Origin: Syntrophomonadaceae bacterium | GTDB lineage: Bacteria; Bacillota; Syntrophomonadia; Syntrophomonadales; Syntrophomonadaceae | Assembly (NCBI GenBank): GCA_012840625.1 | Contig: DUSB01000230.1 | Coordinates: 1-11,513, forward strand | DNA: 11,513 bases | Reading direction: 5' to 3' | Shown here: in pieces, positions 1-6,786 of the stretch | How the letters are laid out: every line of letters starts with the position of its first letter | How positions within the stretch are numbered: position 1 is the first letter of the stretch | Notes under the pieces: model-generated | What the model saw: only the letters and a program-made list of their open reading frames with translations | Database searches by the model: none | Told to the model about the DNA's origin: nothing | Made by a program: the position numbers and the translations under genes

Positions 1-573
1 GAAGCTATGACCGTTATCGATGTAAACAGCGGTAAATTTACAGGGCATGACAACTTTGAGGAAACGGTACATCGACTCAATATAGAAGCGGCTATCGAAA
101 TACCCCGTCAGCTCAGGTTGCGCAGTATTGGTGGCATTGTACTGATCGATTTTATTGCTATGAAAGATAAAAATAATGAAGAAAATATACTCAATATTTT
201 ACGCCAGGAATTAGCGAAAGATAAAGCCCATACCCGGGTTATGGGTATGAGCAATCTGGGTATCCTGGAAATGACCCGAAAAAAATCACGTTACGGGATT
301 TCAGAAATGTTTACCGATGAATGCAACACCTGCCATGGACGTGGGCGTACCCTTAATTTATTTGCTCTGGCCTGTGAAATCAAACGAAAGCTGGCCAATC
401 TGGGGTATCTGGAAAGTCAGGAAATAATTTGTGAGGCCCACCCCGAATTGCTGCAGTATGTTTTAAATGATGAGAAAAACCTAGCCTACATCCGCAAAAA
501 GACGGGAAAAGAGTTTATTTTGCTTCCCAATGAAGAGCTTCATATAGAAGATTATAATATTTATACCCCCTGA
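1..573 (+). CDS. rng: Ribonuclease E/G family protein, C-terminal part (5' end outside window)
   Basis: This is an endoribonuclease that acts in rRNA maturation and mRNA decay. The reading frame is open from base 1, so only the last 190 residues are present. Counting from the first full codon, the fragment begins in the catalytic DNase I-like region. D7 and N9 lie in a VIDVNSG motif and D50 in an LIDFIAM motif; these match the two metal-binding aspartates of RNase E/G. The family usually has IDFIDM, so the second Asp of that motif is Ala here. C108 and C111 form the C-x2-C zinc link (CNTCHGRG) that joins subunits. The short C-terminal tail and the absence of a long basic scaffold fit the G type rather than the long E type. 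It lies directly upstream of rplU, a common clostridial arrangement. The stop is TGA at 571-573. Confidence 0.93.
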   Translation, partial: EAMTVIDVNSGKFTGHDNFEETVHRLNIEAAIEIPRQLRLRSIGGIVLIDFIAMKDKNNEENILNILRQELAKDKAHTRVMGMSNLGILEMTRKKSRYGISEMFTDECNTCHGRGRTLNLFALACEIKRKLANLGYLESQEIICEAHPELLQYVLNDEKNLAYIRKKTGKEFILLPNEELHIEDYNIYTP

Positions 574-581
574 TCAATTTA

Positions 582-610
582 TTGACTTGTACAGCTGTAT
601 ATGGTATTCT
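582..610 (+). promoter_or_regulatory. Sigma-A-type promoter for the rplU operon
   Basis: A -35 box TTGACT (582-587) and a -10 box TATTCT (605-610) are separated by 17 nt. A TG at 602-603 makes this an extended -10. The expected start of transcription is near 617, which gives a leader of about 100 nt before rplU. It starts just after the stop of the RNase gene. Confidence 0.7.
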
Positions 611-616
611 GCTACT

Positions 617-718
617 TGGGTTGCGCGTTTTTGTAACCGCTCGATCAGGGTGCTTAAAAATGGTTACTAAAAACCTACCCTCGGATCGGCGAGTCTGAAA
701 AATGTGGAGGTGTAACAG
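617..718 (+). promoter_or_regulatory. Structured 5' leader of rplU, probable L21 leader
   Basis: The untranslated leader between the promoter and rplU can fold in more than one way. GTAACC (633-638) pairs perfectly with GGTTAC (662-667). GGTT (619-622) can compete for the same AACC (635-638). CTCG (680-683) pairs with CGAG (690-693) just upstream of the ribosome binding site. Many Firmicutes carry the L21 leader here, thought to allow autogenous control by L21. Assignment to that family is inferred from position and general look; I could not run a covariance model. The ribosome binding site GGAGG is at 706-710. Confidence 0.6.
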
Positions 719-1033
719 ATGTATGCAGTGATCGCAACAGGTGGGAAGCAGTACAAAGTTGAAGAAGGTGAACTGCTCAAAGTCGAGAAACTCGATGCTG
801 AACCTGGTGAAAAAGTAACCCTGGATCAGGTTCTGATGGTAAAAGATGATAATGGAACCTTAAAAGTAGGGGACCCTTTAGTAAAGGGCGCCAGCGTAGT
901 AGCTGAAGTAATTGAACAGGGCCGCGGCAAAAAGATTGTAGTGTATAAATACAAGAAGAGAAAAAACTACCGCCGGAAACAGGGACATCGCCAGGCTTAT
1001 ACCCGGATTAAGATTGAAAAGATTGAGGCCTGA
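719..1033 (+). CDS. rplU: 50S ribosomal protein L21
   Basis: A structural protein of the large ribosomal subunit that binds 23S rRNA. At 104 residues it is the usual length. The N-terminus MYAVIATGGKQYKV and the basic C-terminal region (KYKKRKNYRRKQGHRQAYTRIKIEKI, residues 77-102) are hallmarks of the family. GGAGG at 706-710 lies 8 nt before the ATG. The stop TGA overlaps the prp start by one base (TGATG), so translation is probably coupled. It is the first gene of the rplU-prp-rpmA unit. Confidence 0.98.
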   Translation: MYAVIATGGKQYKVEEGELLKVEKLDAEPGEKVTLDQVLMVKDDNGTLKVGDPLVKGASVVAEVIEQGRGKKIVVYKYKKRKNYRRKQGHRQAYTRIKIEKIEA

Positions 1034-1362
1034 TGGTTGAAGTAACCATTCTAAAGCGCGATGCAGATTGGATAGGTTTTAAGGCTGAGGGGCATGCAGC
1101 TTATGCTGCTCCTGGTGAAGACATATACTGTGCAGGCGTATCTGCAGTTACTCAGACAGCTCTGCTGGGCTTAATGAAGCATTTGCGCCAGATGCCGGTT
1201 TATGAAATAAAAGATGGTTGCTTGCATTGTTTTTTACCAGCGAATCTCAGCCGCGAAGATCGGCAGAAGGCCAACGTTATTTTATCGACTATGGAAATGG
1301 GATTGCGTTCCATGCAGGAAGCTTACCCGCAGTATGTAAAGGTATCAGGAGGTGGATTTTGA
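1033..1362 (+). CDS. prp: Ribosomal-processing cysteine protease Prp
   Basis: A small cysteine protease (YsxB/DUF464 family, 109 residues) that removes the N-terminal extension of ribosomal protein L27 in Firmicutes. The catalytic pair is visible: H21 in the GHAAYAAPGEDIYCAG motif and C33, twelve residues later, matching the His and Cys known for staphylococcal Prp. It sits between rplU and rpmA, its substrate gene, as usual. It overlaps rplU by one base and ends one base before the rpmA ATG, and the rpmA ribosome binding site lies inside its last codons. The substrate site is present in the next gene, so the pair appears functional. Confidence 0.95.
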   Translation: MVEVTILKRDADWIGFKAEGHAAYAAPGEDIYCAGVSAVTQTALLGLMKHLRQMPVYEIKDGCLHCFLPANLSREDRQKANVILSTMEMGLRSMQEAYPQYVKVSGGGF

Positions 1363-1363
1363 G

Positions 1364-1648
1364 ATGTTTAAAATGGATTTACAGCTTTTTGCTCATAAAA
1401 AAGGAATGGGCAGCACCAAAAACGGACGTGATAGTGAATCCAAACGCCTGGGAATTAAGCGCTTTGATGGTCAGACCGTAATGGCTGGAACCATTCTGGT
1501 ACGTCAGCGGGGAACCAAAATACACCCTGGACATAACGTTAAAAAGGGTGGCGATGATACGATTTTTGCTACGGTTGATGGCCAGGTAAAATACGAACAA
1601 ATGGGTAAAAATCGTAAACGAGTGAGTGTATACCCGCTGGAAGCATAA
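1364..1648 (+). CDS. rpmA: 50S ribosomal protein L27 with cleavable N-terminal extension
   Basis: A large-subunit protein whose N-terminal tail reaches the peptidyl transferase centre. I chose ATG 1364 (94 residues). AGGAGG at 1347-1352 lies 11 nt upstream, whereas the longer GTG start at 1352 would overlap that site. The precursor begins MFKMDLQLF followed by AHKKGMGSTKNGRDS. By the known Prp rule, cleavage is expected after F9, leaving A10 as the mature N-terminus. The conserved core (STKNGRDSESKRLG, GTKIHPG) is intact. The gene is followed at 24 nt by an intrinsic terminator. Confidence 0.97.
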   Translation: MFKMDLQLFAHKKGMGSTKNGRDSESKRLGIKRFDGQTVMAGTILVRQRGTKIHPGHNVKKGGDDTIFATVDGQVKYEQMGKNRKRVSVYPLEA

Positions 1649-1671
1649 AAATGATACTATGAGCATGCATC

Positions 1672-1700
1672 AAACCCCTGGATTCATTCAGGGGTTTTTT
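1672..1700 (+). terminator. Intrinsic terminator after rpmA
   Basis: A 9-bp perfect stem AAACCCCTG (1672-1680) / CAGGGGTTT (1689-1697) with an 8-nt loop is followed by a T run (1695-1700). It separates the ribosomal protein genes from spo0B-obg and probably lowers expression of the downstream genes. Confidence 0.88.
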
Positions 1701-1708
1701 GTTATGAT
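1700..1708 (+). promoter_or_regulatory. Candidate extended -10 promoter for spo0B-obg
   Basis: TGTTATGAT at 1700-1708 reads as an extended -10 element (TG-n-TATGAT, five of six matches). It lies right in the T tail of the rpmA terminator. The -35 region at normal spacing is poor (GGATTC). Transcription would begin near 1715, about 30 nt before the spo0B start. The support is only this one element. Confidence 0.3.
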
Positions 1709-1745
1709 AAGGCCAATAGTTGACAGAAATAGGTGGAATATAGTG

Positions 1746-2198
1746 ATGAATACAGAGGGTTTTGTCAGGCTTTTGCGCAGGATGCGCCATGATTATGGCA
1801 ATCATTTTCAGGTCATTAGTGGCTACCTGCAGCTGGGCATGTCACAAAAAGCACTTGACTATATACAAAAAATCAATGAGGAAGCCGGAGAGGAAAGGTT
1901 GCTTTTTGAATCCCTGCCTTCGGAGGCTGCTTTATATTTTTATGAACAGTTATTATCCGCGCGGGATCTGGGTATTTTATTAAGGTATGAAGATTTAGAA
2001 ATCACCGAATGGAAAGCATTACAGGTCCAGGCGCAGCCTCTGCTGGCCATTAAGGAGCTCATGGAAGACATAGTGGAGTCAGTGGATGAGGAGCTTGTTT
2101 ATCTCTCCATTTATGAAAACAAGGATGGATGGGATCTGTGCTTTTCCTGCGAAAAGCTGCCAGAGGGTACACGACTGGTACATGTTCACAGGGAGTGA
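1746..2198 (+). CDS. spo0B: Short Spo0B-like sporulation phosphotransferase
   Basis: Probable phosphorelay protein that in Bacillus moves phosphate between Spo0F and Spo0A. From ATG 1746 it has 150 residues; a GTG at 1743 is an equally possible start, with AGGTGG at 1731-1736 serving either. H15 lies in an RMRHDYGNHFQVISGYLQLG motif, the H-box of the SpoB alpha-helical hairpin and of CitA/DcuS-type kinases, and H15 is the likely phosphorylation site. The rest (residues 40-150) has no recognisable N or G ATP-binding boxes, as expected for the degenerate kinase fold of Spo0B. It is shorter than B. subtilis Spo0B (192 residues). It stands immediately before obg, the same position as in Bacillus, which is the main support for the name. 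Its stop overlaps an ATG of the obg frame. Confidence 0.75.
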   Translation: MNTEGFVRLLRRMRHDYGNHFQVISGYLQLGMSQKALDYIQKINEEAGEERLLFESLPSEAALYFYEQLLSARDLGILLRYEDLEITEWKALQVQAQPLLAIKELMEDIVESVDEELVYLSIYENKDGWDLCFSCEKLPEGTRLVHVHRE

Positions 2199-2203
2199 TG
2201 CCA

Positions 2204-3463
2204 ATGTTTATCGATCAAGCCAGGATATTTGTTAAAGGTGGAGATGGAGGTAATGGCTGTGTAGCTTTCCGTCGAGAGAAATATGTAGCCATGGGTGGTC
2301 CCTTTGGTGGCGATGGAGGTCGGGGAGGCAGCGTAATCTTTGAAGCCGACCAGGGTTTAAGCACCCTGATGGATTTTCGCTATAATAAACACTTTAAGGC
2401 TAAACGTGGTCAGCATGGTAAGGGAAAAAACCAGCACGGTGCCGGTGGGGAGGATTTACTGGTTCGTGTCCCGGTAGGAACCATAATACGCGATGATGAT
2501 ACCGGTGAAATTTTGGCAGATCTTACCACACACGGACAGCAGTGCGTGGTTGCTCATGGAGGACGTGGTGGGCGCGGTAACAGCCGTTTTGCCAGCTCTA
2601 CACACAAAGCCCCTTCCATGGCTGAGAATGGAGAACCTGGAGAAGAAAGATGGATTAGATTGGAGCTCAAATTGCTGGCTGATGTGGGGCTGGTTGGCTT
2701 TCCCAATGCCGGAAAATCTACCTTTATATCCCGGGTTTCGGCAGCCCGCCCCAAGATTGCGGATTATCCTTTTACCACTCTGGTACCTAATCTAGGCGTG
2801 GTAGTCACCCGGGATAAAGAATCCTTTGTTATTGCTGATATCCCAGGGCTTATTGAAGGCGCCCATCAAGGGGCCGGATTGGGACATGATTTTTTACGGC
2901 ATATTGAACGCACCCGGGTGCTGCTGTTTATTCTTGATGCGGCTGAGTTAGATGGCAGGGATGTAGTGGAAGACTATGAAACCTTACGGCGGGAATTGGA
3001 ACTTTATAAACCAGAACTGCTGGAACGCCCGTTTTTAATTCTAGCCAATAAAATGGATATCCCTGCAGCCAGCCAGAACCTAACTGTGTTACAGGAGCGC
3101 TATGGAGAAAAGGTTCTGGGTATATCCGCTGCAACAGGTCAGGGGCTTGATGCAGTTATAGAAAAAACCTATGCCTTACTACAATCCATTCCTGCCGATC
3201 AGCATCAAGGAGAAGAAAGGGTGCTACATCGCTATCAAGACGAGAAACCTTTTACCATTCAGGTGGAAGAGGGGATATACGTGGTCAGCGGTAAACGGAT
3301 TGAAAATCTGGTCAGGATGACCAATTTTGAACAGGATGGATCGCTACAGCGTTTCCAGCGTACGATTGAGAGAATGGGTCTGGAGGAAGCGCTGCGCGAG
3401 AAGGGAATTCAGGAAGGAAATCTGGTACGCATTCTGGATTTGGAATTCGAATATAGTGAGTAA
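2204..3463 (+). CDS. obg: GTPase Obg (CgtA), ribosome assembly and stress GTPase
   Basis: An essential GTPase that binds the 50S subunit late in assembly and, in Bacillus, links to sporulation and the general stress response. It has 419 residues. The glycine-rich Obg fold is at 1-158 (GGDGGNGCVAFRREKYV; GGPFGGDGGRGG). The G domain follows, with G1 GFPNAGKST at 165-173, TT at 191-192, G3 DIPG at 212-215, G4 NKMD at 282-285 and G5 SA at 308-309. The C-terminal OCT domain covers about 345-419. I chose ATG 2204 because GGGAG (2191-2195) sits 8 nt upstream; the in-frame ATG at 2198 would be only 2 nt from it. All key motifs are intact. Confidence 0.97.
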   Translation: MFIDQARIFVKGGDGGNGCVAFRREKYVAMGGPFGGDGGRGGSVIFEADQGLSTLMDFRYNKHFKAKRGQHGKGKNQHGAGGEDLLVRVPVGTIIRDDDTGEILADLTTHGQQCVVAHGGRGGRGNSRFASSTHKAPSMAENGEPGEERWIRLELKLLADVGLVGFPNAGKSTFISRVSAARPKIADYPFTTLVPNLGVVVTRDKESFVIADIPGLIEGAHQGAGLGHDFLRHIERTRVLLFILDAAELDGRDVVEDYETLRRELELYKPELLERPFLILANKMDIPAASQNLTVLQERYGEKVLGISAATGQGLDAVIEKTYALLQSIPADQHQGEERVLHRYQDEKPFTIQVEEGIYVVSGKRIENLVRMTNFEQDGSLQRFQRTIERMGLEEALREKGIQEGNLVRILDLEFEYSE

Positions 3464-3482
3464 TACTGGAGTGTATAGATAG

Positions 3483-4613
3483 ATGGATGATCTAAGAAAG
3501 AGTTTTAAGCACAGCCAGCGGATAGTGATAAAAGTAGGGACCAGTACCCTCACCTATCCCAATGGAAAGCTGAATTTAAACCGGATTGAACGCTTGGTAC
3601 GTGAAATGGCAGACCTGCATAATCAGGGCAAGGAGATCCTTCTGGTTAGCTCCGGAGCCATAGGCATAGGTGCTAACCGTATGGGTCTTAAGCGTGTACC
3701 CCGTACCCTGCCGGAGAAACAGGCTCTGGCTGCTATAGGTCAGGGTTCACTCTTACATATGTATGAGAAGATATTTGCTGAATACGGGCAAACGATTGCT
3801 CAGGTTTTATTAACCCGTGATGATTTAAATGAACGTATACGATATCTGAACGCCACCAATACGCTGCTGGCTATTTTGAATATGAATGTTATTCCCATCA
3901 TCAATGAAAACGATACGGTAGTGGTGGAAGAGATTCGCTTTGGGGATAATGATACGCTGTCAAGTCTGGTGGCCGGGATTGTCAATGCAGATTTATTGAT
4001 TATTCTATCTGATGTCGATGGTCTTTACGATTCTGATCCCCGGCATAACCCGGATGCAAGGCTTATGAGTGAAGTAAAGGAAATCGATACCAGCATGGAA
4101 GAAAATGCAGGCACACAGGGCAGGGAGTTTTCTACCGGTGGCATGCTGACTAAACTGCGGGCTGCCAGAATATGTATGGCAGCAGGTATTCCCATGGTTA
4201 TTGCCAATAGTGATGAAGAGCAGGTAATAAGTCGTATTGTTGCGGGAGAAATGATTGGTACTCTTTTTGTTCCTAAAGAAAACCGCATGCATGCCCGTGA
4301 AAAATGGATTGCTTTTGGTACGGTGGTAAATGGAATAATAACGATAGATCAGGGTGCTTGTACTGCCTTGCTAAAAAAGGGAAAGAGTCTGCTTCCCTCC
4401 GGTATCCAGAAGGTTGAGGGCGACTTTCAGCGTGGGGATGTGGTGGCGGTAAAGGATGCAGGTGGCCGGGAGATAGCACGGGGCATGGTCAATTATAGTG
4501 CAAAAGAGATTGGCCTGATAGCAGGTAGGCGCAGCACGGAAATAGAAAATATACTGGGAAGCAAAGATTATGATGAGGTGATTCACCGTAATAACCTGTG
4601 GGTTAATAATTGA
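3483..4613 (+). CDS. proB: Glutamate 5-kinase with PUA domain
   Basis: Catalyses ATP-dependent phosphorylation of glutamate to gamma-glutamyl phosphate, the first step of proline synthesis. It has 376 residues. The amino-acid kinase domain covers about 10-260: VIKVGTSTLT (15-24), VSSGAIGIGA (55-64), NENDTV (141-146), LSDVDGLYDSDPR (175-187) and FSTGGMLTKL (216-225). A C-terminal PUA domain covers about 285-360, as in most bacterial ProB proteins. GGAGTG at 3468-3473 lies 9 nt before the ATG. It starts 19 nt after obg with no terminator between them, so it is probably co-transcribed with obg, and it is followed by proA. Confidence 0.96.
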   Translation: MDDLRKSFKHSQRIVIKVGTSTLTYPNGKLNLNRIERLVREMADLHNQGKEILLVSSGAIGIGANRMGLKRVPRTLPEKQALAAIGQGSLLHMYEKIFAEYGQTIAQVLLTRDDLNERIRYLNATNTLLAILNMNVIPIINENDTVVVEEIRFGDNDTLSSLVAGIVNADLLIILSDVDGLYDSDPRHNPDARLMSEVKEIDTSMEENAGTQGREFSTGGMLTKLRAARICMAAGIPMVIANSDEEQVISRIVAGEMIGTLFVPKENRMHAREKWIAFGTVVNGIITIDQGACTALLKKGKSLLPSGIQKVEGDFQRGDVVAVKDAGGREIARGMVNYSAKEIGLIAGRRSTEIENILGSKDYDEVIHRNNLWVNN

Positions 4614-4644
4614 CGGTTTTTGGTTAATTTAGGAGGGATGGATT

Positions 4645-5907
4645 ATGAATGATTTACTCTGGAAGACGATGGTAGAACAGGGAGAACAGGCGCGGAAAGC
4701 CGCCCGTTTTCTAGCAACTGCTTCCACTTCCTTAAAGAACGAAGCTTTGATCAGTATGGCGGATGCACTGGAAGATCAGCAAGCAGAAATTATGCAGGCC
4801 AATCAGCAGGATCTGCAGGCTGGGCGGGAAAATGGTCTGAGTGATGCTTTGTTGGATCGCCTAGCACTTGATGAGAAGCGTATTCATGATATGGCTCAGG
4901 GAGTGCGAGAGATAGCGGCTCTACCCGATCCAGTAGGGGAAGTAATCGAGATGCAACGTCGCCCTAATGGACTGGACGTAGGACGTATACGGACCCCTAT
5001 GGGAGTGGTAGGGATAATTTATGAATCCAGACCCAATGTAACAGCCGATGCAGCTGCTCTCTGCCTCAAGGCAGGCAATGCTATTCTATTACGCGGTGGC
5101 GAGGAAGCACTTTATTCCAATCGTATGATTGCCAGGATTATTTCCACAGCTGCTAGCAGGGCTGGCATACCGGAAGGTGCCATACAGCTTATAGACAGCG
5201 ACAGTCGGGAAGCAGCGGTTTATCTGATGAAGATGAATGATTATCTGGATGTACTCATTCCCCGCGGCGGCAAGGGACTTAAACAAGCGGTGCAAGAAAA
5301 CGCTACTGTGCCTTATATCATGACCGGCATGGGCAACTGTCATATCTATATTGATGAAGAAGCCGATTATGAAAAAGCTGTGCCCATTGTATATAACGCC
5401 AAGGTACAAAGACCGTCGGTTTGCAATGCCGCCGAGACCCTGCTGATTCATCAGCAGGTTGCTGATGAAATGCTGCCGGGCATCCTGAACAAACTAAAAG
5501 AAGCCCGGGTAGAAATCCGTGGCTGTGAACGAACCTGTAAGATTTATCCTGATGCTATTCCGGCCAGGGTAGAAGATTGGGAAACCGAGTATCTGGACCT
5601 GATTATTGCTGTACGAGTGGTTGATAGCCTGGAGGAAGCCCTGGATCATATCAATACATACGGCACAGGACACAGTGAAGCTATTGTAAGCGAAAGCTAC
5701 GGTCATGTAAGGCGTTTTATGGCTGGTGTTGATGCCGCAGCTGTATATGCCAATGCTTCCACCCGCTTTACTGATGGTAATGTCTTTGGCTTTGGAGCCG
5801 AGATGGGTATCAGCACCCAGAAGCTCCATGCCAGAGGACCGATGGGATTAAGGGAACTGACCACTACCAAATTTATTATTTATGGTGATGGCCAGATTCG
5901 CTCCTAA
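4645..5907 (+). CDS. proA: Gamma-glutamyl phosphate reductase
   Basis: NADPH-dependent reductase that converts gamma-glutamyl phosphate to glutamate 5-semialdehyde, the second step of proline synthesis and the partner of ProB. It has 420 residues, the usual length. The aldehyde-dehydrogenase fold motifs are present: TPMGVVGIIYESRPNVT (117-133), LKAGNAILLRGG (141-152) and the catalytic cysteine C260 in AKVQRPSVCNAAETLL. The C-terminal FGFGAEMGISTQKLHARGPMG region (381-401) is typical. AGGAGGG at 4631-4637 lies 7 nt before the ATG. It follows proB by 31 nt and ends at a strong terminator. Confidence 0.97.
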   Translation: MNDLLWKTMVEQGEQARKAARFLATASTSLKNEALISMADALEDQQAEIMQANQQDLQAGRENGLSDALLDRLALDEKRIHDMAQGVREIAALPDPVGEVIEMQRRPNGLDVGRIRTPMGVVGIIYESRPNVTADAAALCLKAGNAILLRGGEEALYSNRMIARIISTAASRAGIPEGAIQLIDSDSREAAVYLMKMNDYLDVLIPRGGKGLKQAVQENATVPYIMTGMGNCHIYIDEEADYEKAVPIVYNAKVQRPSVCNAAETLLIHQQVADEMLPGILNKLKEARVEIRGCERTCKIYPDAIPARVEDWETEYLDLIIAVRVVDSLEEALDHINTYGTGHSEAIVSESYGHVRRFMAGVDAAAVYANASTRFTDGNVFGFGAEMGISTQKLHARGPMGLRELTTTKFIIYGDGQIRS

Positions 5908-5920
5908 AGGCTCTGATAAA

Positions 5921-5965
5921 AAAGGCTCCTTTGTAAATTTTATTAGCGCAAAGGAGTCTTTTTCT
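5921..5965. terminator. Bidirectional terminator between proA and the hemerythrin gene
   Basis: A 13-bp stem (5921-5933 paired with 5949-5961, one G-U pair, core GGCTCCTTTG / CAAAGGAGTC) has a 15-nt loop. T-rich tracts flank both sides: TTTTT on the plus strand and TTTTTT after the stem on the minus strand. It can therefore end proA transcription from the left and hemerythrin transcription from the right. Confidence 0.88.
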
Positions 5966-6019
5966 TTGTTTTTCAGCCCTGAATAAGACCTAGCAGGCAG
6001 TGGCTACGAACCCAGAACC

Positions 6020-6063
6020 TATTCCTCCGATCTGTCCCGTACAGGTGACAGTGTGGAGGAATA
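6020..6063. repeat. 44-nt compound inverted repeat (hairpin) in intergenic DNA
   Basis: The outer arms TATTCCTCC (6020-6028) and GGAGGAATA (6055-6063) are perfectly complementary. Inside, CTGTCCC-type bases 6032-6038 pair with GG (6044-6045) and GACAG (6047-6051), leaving a small symmetrical internal loop and one bulge. No T run follows on either strand, so it does not look like a terminator. It lies downstream of the hemerythrin gene. It may be a dispersed palindromic repeat; only one copy is in this window. Confidence 0.6.
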
Positions 6064-6122
6064 TAGCTTTCAATCGCCTGGAGGGCTATTTTGCGTACAA
6101 AGCCAGGATTATGAAATTATTT

Positions 6123-6662
6123 TCACAAACGAGCAGCAAGGTTGGCATATTGTTCATAGATTTCGGCCTGTGGTTTACGTTGAATAAAGGCCTGAATATC
6201 CTTTTCTAGTTGATCCTGTTCTTCACTGCTTAAAACCTCTTTGATCATAGGAAAGAGCACCGTATTTTCTTTTTGCATATGATTTTCTAAGAGTTTGGCA
6301 TAGCTTTCCGTGTTACGATGTAGAATCTTGGCTGAATAACCACCGCGTCCAGCTTTCAGCTTTTCCAGGGCTTCGGTCATAGAAGCTAAATATTCACGTG
6401 CCAAGGCATGCTGCTTCAGCATAACGCCAACCGGTCCATTTTCGTCAGGTACTCCTTTTTCAAACAGAGTAGGGAAAAGATACTCTTCTTCTTTACCAAA
6501 ATGATACTGGTTGGTGAATTTGATCAGGAAATTAACAATTTCATCCATGGTATCAAGATCATTGACGTGGCCATTGCGAATGTCCTGGGCGATCTGGACA
6601 GCTCTTTTAATAACCGTATCAATCATTTCATGTTCTTGCCTCAACGCATCAATAACAATCAT
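6123..6662 (-). CDS. Hemerythrin-like (HHE domain) diiron protein
   Basis: A four-helix-bundle protein expected to bind a non-haem diiron centre. Such proteins in anaerobes handle or sense oxygen, NO or peroxide; the exact job is unknown. I chose the ATG at 6660-6662 (179 residues, MIVIDALRQEHEMID). AGAAGGAG lies 11 nt upstream (minus strand, 6674-6681), while the earlier ATG at 6684-6686 has no ribosome binding site. Counting from the chosen start, likely ligands are H11, H54 and E58 (HFGKE), H85 (KQHALARE), H128 and E132 (HMQKE). The second His expected four residues after H85 in classical oxygen carriers is Arg. The gene is monocistronic, convergent with proA, shares its terminator and has a 13-bp palindrome upstream. 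Confidence 0.85.
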   Translation of the reverse strand: MIVIDALRQEHEMIDTVIKRAVQIAQDIRNGHVNDLDTMDEIVNFLIKFTNQYHFGKEEEYLFPTLFEKGVPDENGPVGVMLKQHALAREYLASMTEALEKLKAGRGGYSAKILHRNTESYAKLLENHMQKENTVLFPMIKEVLSSEEQDQLEKDIQAFIQRKPQAEIYEQYANLAARL

Positions 6663-6753
6663 GTTTTTAGCAACTCCTTCTGTCATTTTTAGAATAGACT
6701 TACTATTATCATTTTACCCATATAAACAGTTAGCCGCCATCCTTCCTTTGATT

Positions 6754-6786
6754 ATTTAGCAAAATATCCAGAGTATTTTGCTAAAT
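6754..6786. promoter_or_regulatory. Perfect 13-bp inverted repeat upstream of the hemerythrin gene
   Basis: ATTTAGCAAAATA (6754-6766) and TATTTTGCTAAAT (6774-6786) are exact reverse complements separated by 7 nt (TCCAGAG). The stem is AT-rich, with only two GC pairs, and no T run follows on either strand, so a terminator is unlikely. It lies about 90 nt upstream of the hemerythrin start on the minus strand, which suits an operator for a dimeric regulator. The regulator and the promoter are not identified. Confidence 0.5.

Noticed and set aside
1352..1363. Longer L27 starting at GTG 1352
   Set aside because: The GTG overlaps the AGGAGG ribosome binding site; ATG 1364 gives the standard precursor start MFKMDLQLF.
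1720..1744. Promoter TTGACA (1720-1725) with TATAGT (1739-1744) before spo0B
   Set aside because: The spacer is only 13 nt and the transcript would start inside the coding region.
2198..2203. Obg start at ATG 2198
   Set aside because: Only about 2 nt from the ribosome binding site GGGAG; ATG 2204 has normal spacing and the family N-terminus MFIDQ.
5089..5451. Antisense open frame of 120 codons inside proA
   Set aside because: It lies opposite an intact, well-conserved gene, and its sequence resembles no protein family.
6000..6209. Plus-strand open frame of 69 codons
   Set aside because: It runs through the compound hairpin and into the antisense of the hemerythrin gene; no ribosome binding site.
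6663..6686. Upstream ATG (6684-6686) for the hemerythrin gene
   Set aside because: No ribosome binding site precedes it; the AGAAGGAG between the two ATGs points to the downstream start.
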